In this document: positions 22,948 through 23,236 of the stretch, one piece after another
Layout: each line of letters begins with the position of its first letter
Numbering within the stretch: position 1 is the first letter of the stretch
Assembly: GCA_023418755.1 (NCBI GenBank)
Contig: JAEZZE010000319.1
Span: 1-23,236, forward strand
DNA from: Bacillota bacterium
GTDB taxonomy: Bacteria > Bacillota > Bacilli > Paenibacillales > Paenibacillaceae
Reading direction: 5' to 3'
Length of the DNA stretch: 23,236 nucleotides
Position numbers and translations under genes: made by a program
The notes under the pieces: generated by a model
The model's database searches: none
Told to the model about the DNA's origin: nothing
The model's input: only the letters and a program-made list of their open reading frames with translations

Positions 22948-23236
22948 CACGGCCGTATCCCCCCGACGATTTTGCCGTCGCCGATGCGAATAACGGTATC
23001 GGCGAGCTGGGCAATTTCCTCGCTGTGGGTGATCATCACGATCGTCTGGTTAAACTGCTTGCTCGTCACCTTCAGCAGCCCGATCACTTCCTGGCTCGTA
23101 CGACTGTCCAGATTCCCGGTAGGCTCGTCCGCCAACAGGATCGAAGGCTTGGCGGCCAGCGCCCGGGCGATGGCCACCCGCTGCTGCTGTCCTCCGGACA
23201 GCTCCCCGGGCAAGCTGTCCAGCTTCTGCGCAAGAC
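22947..23236 (-). CDS. ABC transporter ATP-binding protein, 5' part cut off
   Basis: The frame runs off the right edge; about 95 C-terminal residues are present. They include the ABC signature LSGGQQQRVAIARAL, the Walker B region ILLADEPTGNLDS with the D-loop, and the H-loop MITHSEE. This is the LolD/MacB/BceA-type pattern (ADEPTGNLDS) expected for a partner of FtsX-type permeases. The TGA overlaps the permease start by one base, indicating tight coupling. Walker A lies outside the window. Confidence 0.95.
   Translation of the reverse strand, partial: LAQKLDSLPGELSGGQQQRVAIARALAAKPSILLADEPTGNLDSRTSQEVIGLLKVTSKQFNQTIVMITHSEEIAQLADTVIRIGDGKIVGGIRP

Noticed and set aside
1..23236. Mobile elements, CRISPR arrays, phage or toxin-antitoxin genes
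   Set aside because: Looked for on both strands; no transposase, integrase, regularly spaced repeats or toxin-like small gene pair is visible.

Overview
The window looks like chromosome of a moderately GC-rich, spore-former-type Firmicute in the Paenibacillaceae (Paenibacillus/Cohnella-like). The reasons are the YesM/YesN two-component pair beside LplB/YtcP-type permeases and very large lipoprotein solute-binding proteins, strong AGGAGG-type ribosome binding sites, GTG/TTG starts, CcpA-type cre sites and a Ctc/L25 protein. Almost everything reads on the minus strand. I see no insertion sequence, phage gene, CRISPR array, tRNA or rRNA, and no gene-free stretch over 300 bases.

Region 1 (about 1-14,100) is a carbohydrate-use locus made of two head-to-tail minus-strand units. 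Unit A (14,007 down to 6,903) encodes a solute-binding lipoprotein, two CUT1-type permeases, a YesM-like sensor kinase and a YesN-like AraC response regulator, and ends in an intrinsic terminator. Unit B (6,679 down past position 1) encodes two more permeases, a second solute-binding lipoprotein, a GH95 glycosidase and the start of a GH127 (beta-L-arabinofuranosidase family) enzyme. Neither importer has its own ATPase, so both probably borrow a shared MsmX/UgpC-type ATPase encoded elsewhere. cre-like sites lie before each unit, and both lipoprotein genes have a promoter with a cre-like element in the -35/-10 region. Hairpins directly follow both lipoprotein genes and probably set lipoprotein:downstream-gene ratios. 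The GH95 enzyme has Thr where characterised fucosidases have His, which hints at alpha-L-galactosidase activity. Together with GH127 this points to plant cell-wall side chains such as pectic or arabinogalactan-type glycans.

Region 2 (about 14,140-17,880) holds a DUF4097-like lipoprotein, a glycerate kinase, a GntR/FCD regulator split by an in-frame TAA (apparent pseudogene), and a second GntR-type regulator divergent from it with a degenerate FCD-type C-terminal domain. A TGTATACA palindrome sits upstream of the kinase.

Region 3 (about 17,930-18,690) is rplY/ctc (ribosomal protein L25 with the stress-type C-terminal domain), with a leader that contains a possible 20-codon ORF and hairpins.

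Region 4 (about 18,690-23,236) is a membrane-stress type module transcribed in the order ABC ATPase (cut by the window edge), large FtsX/MacB-type permease, OmpR-family regulator, and a short-loop sensor kinase. It resembles bacitracin/antimicrobial-peptide sensing and detoxification modules, but its substrate cannot be read from sequence.

I found no clearly unprecedented system. The strongest second-look items are the dual-importer glycan locus with its paired cre-promoter architecture, the GH95 active-site deviations and the broken GntR regulator.
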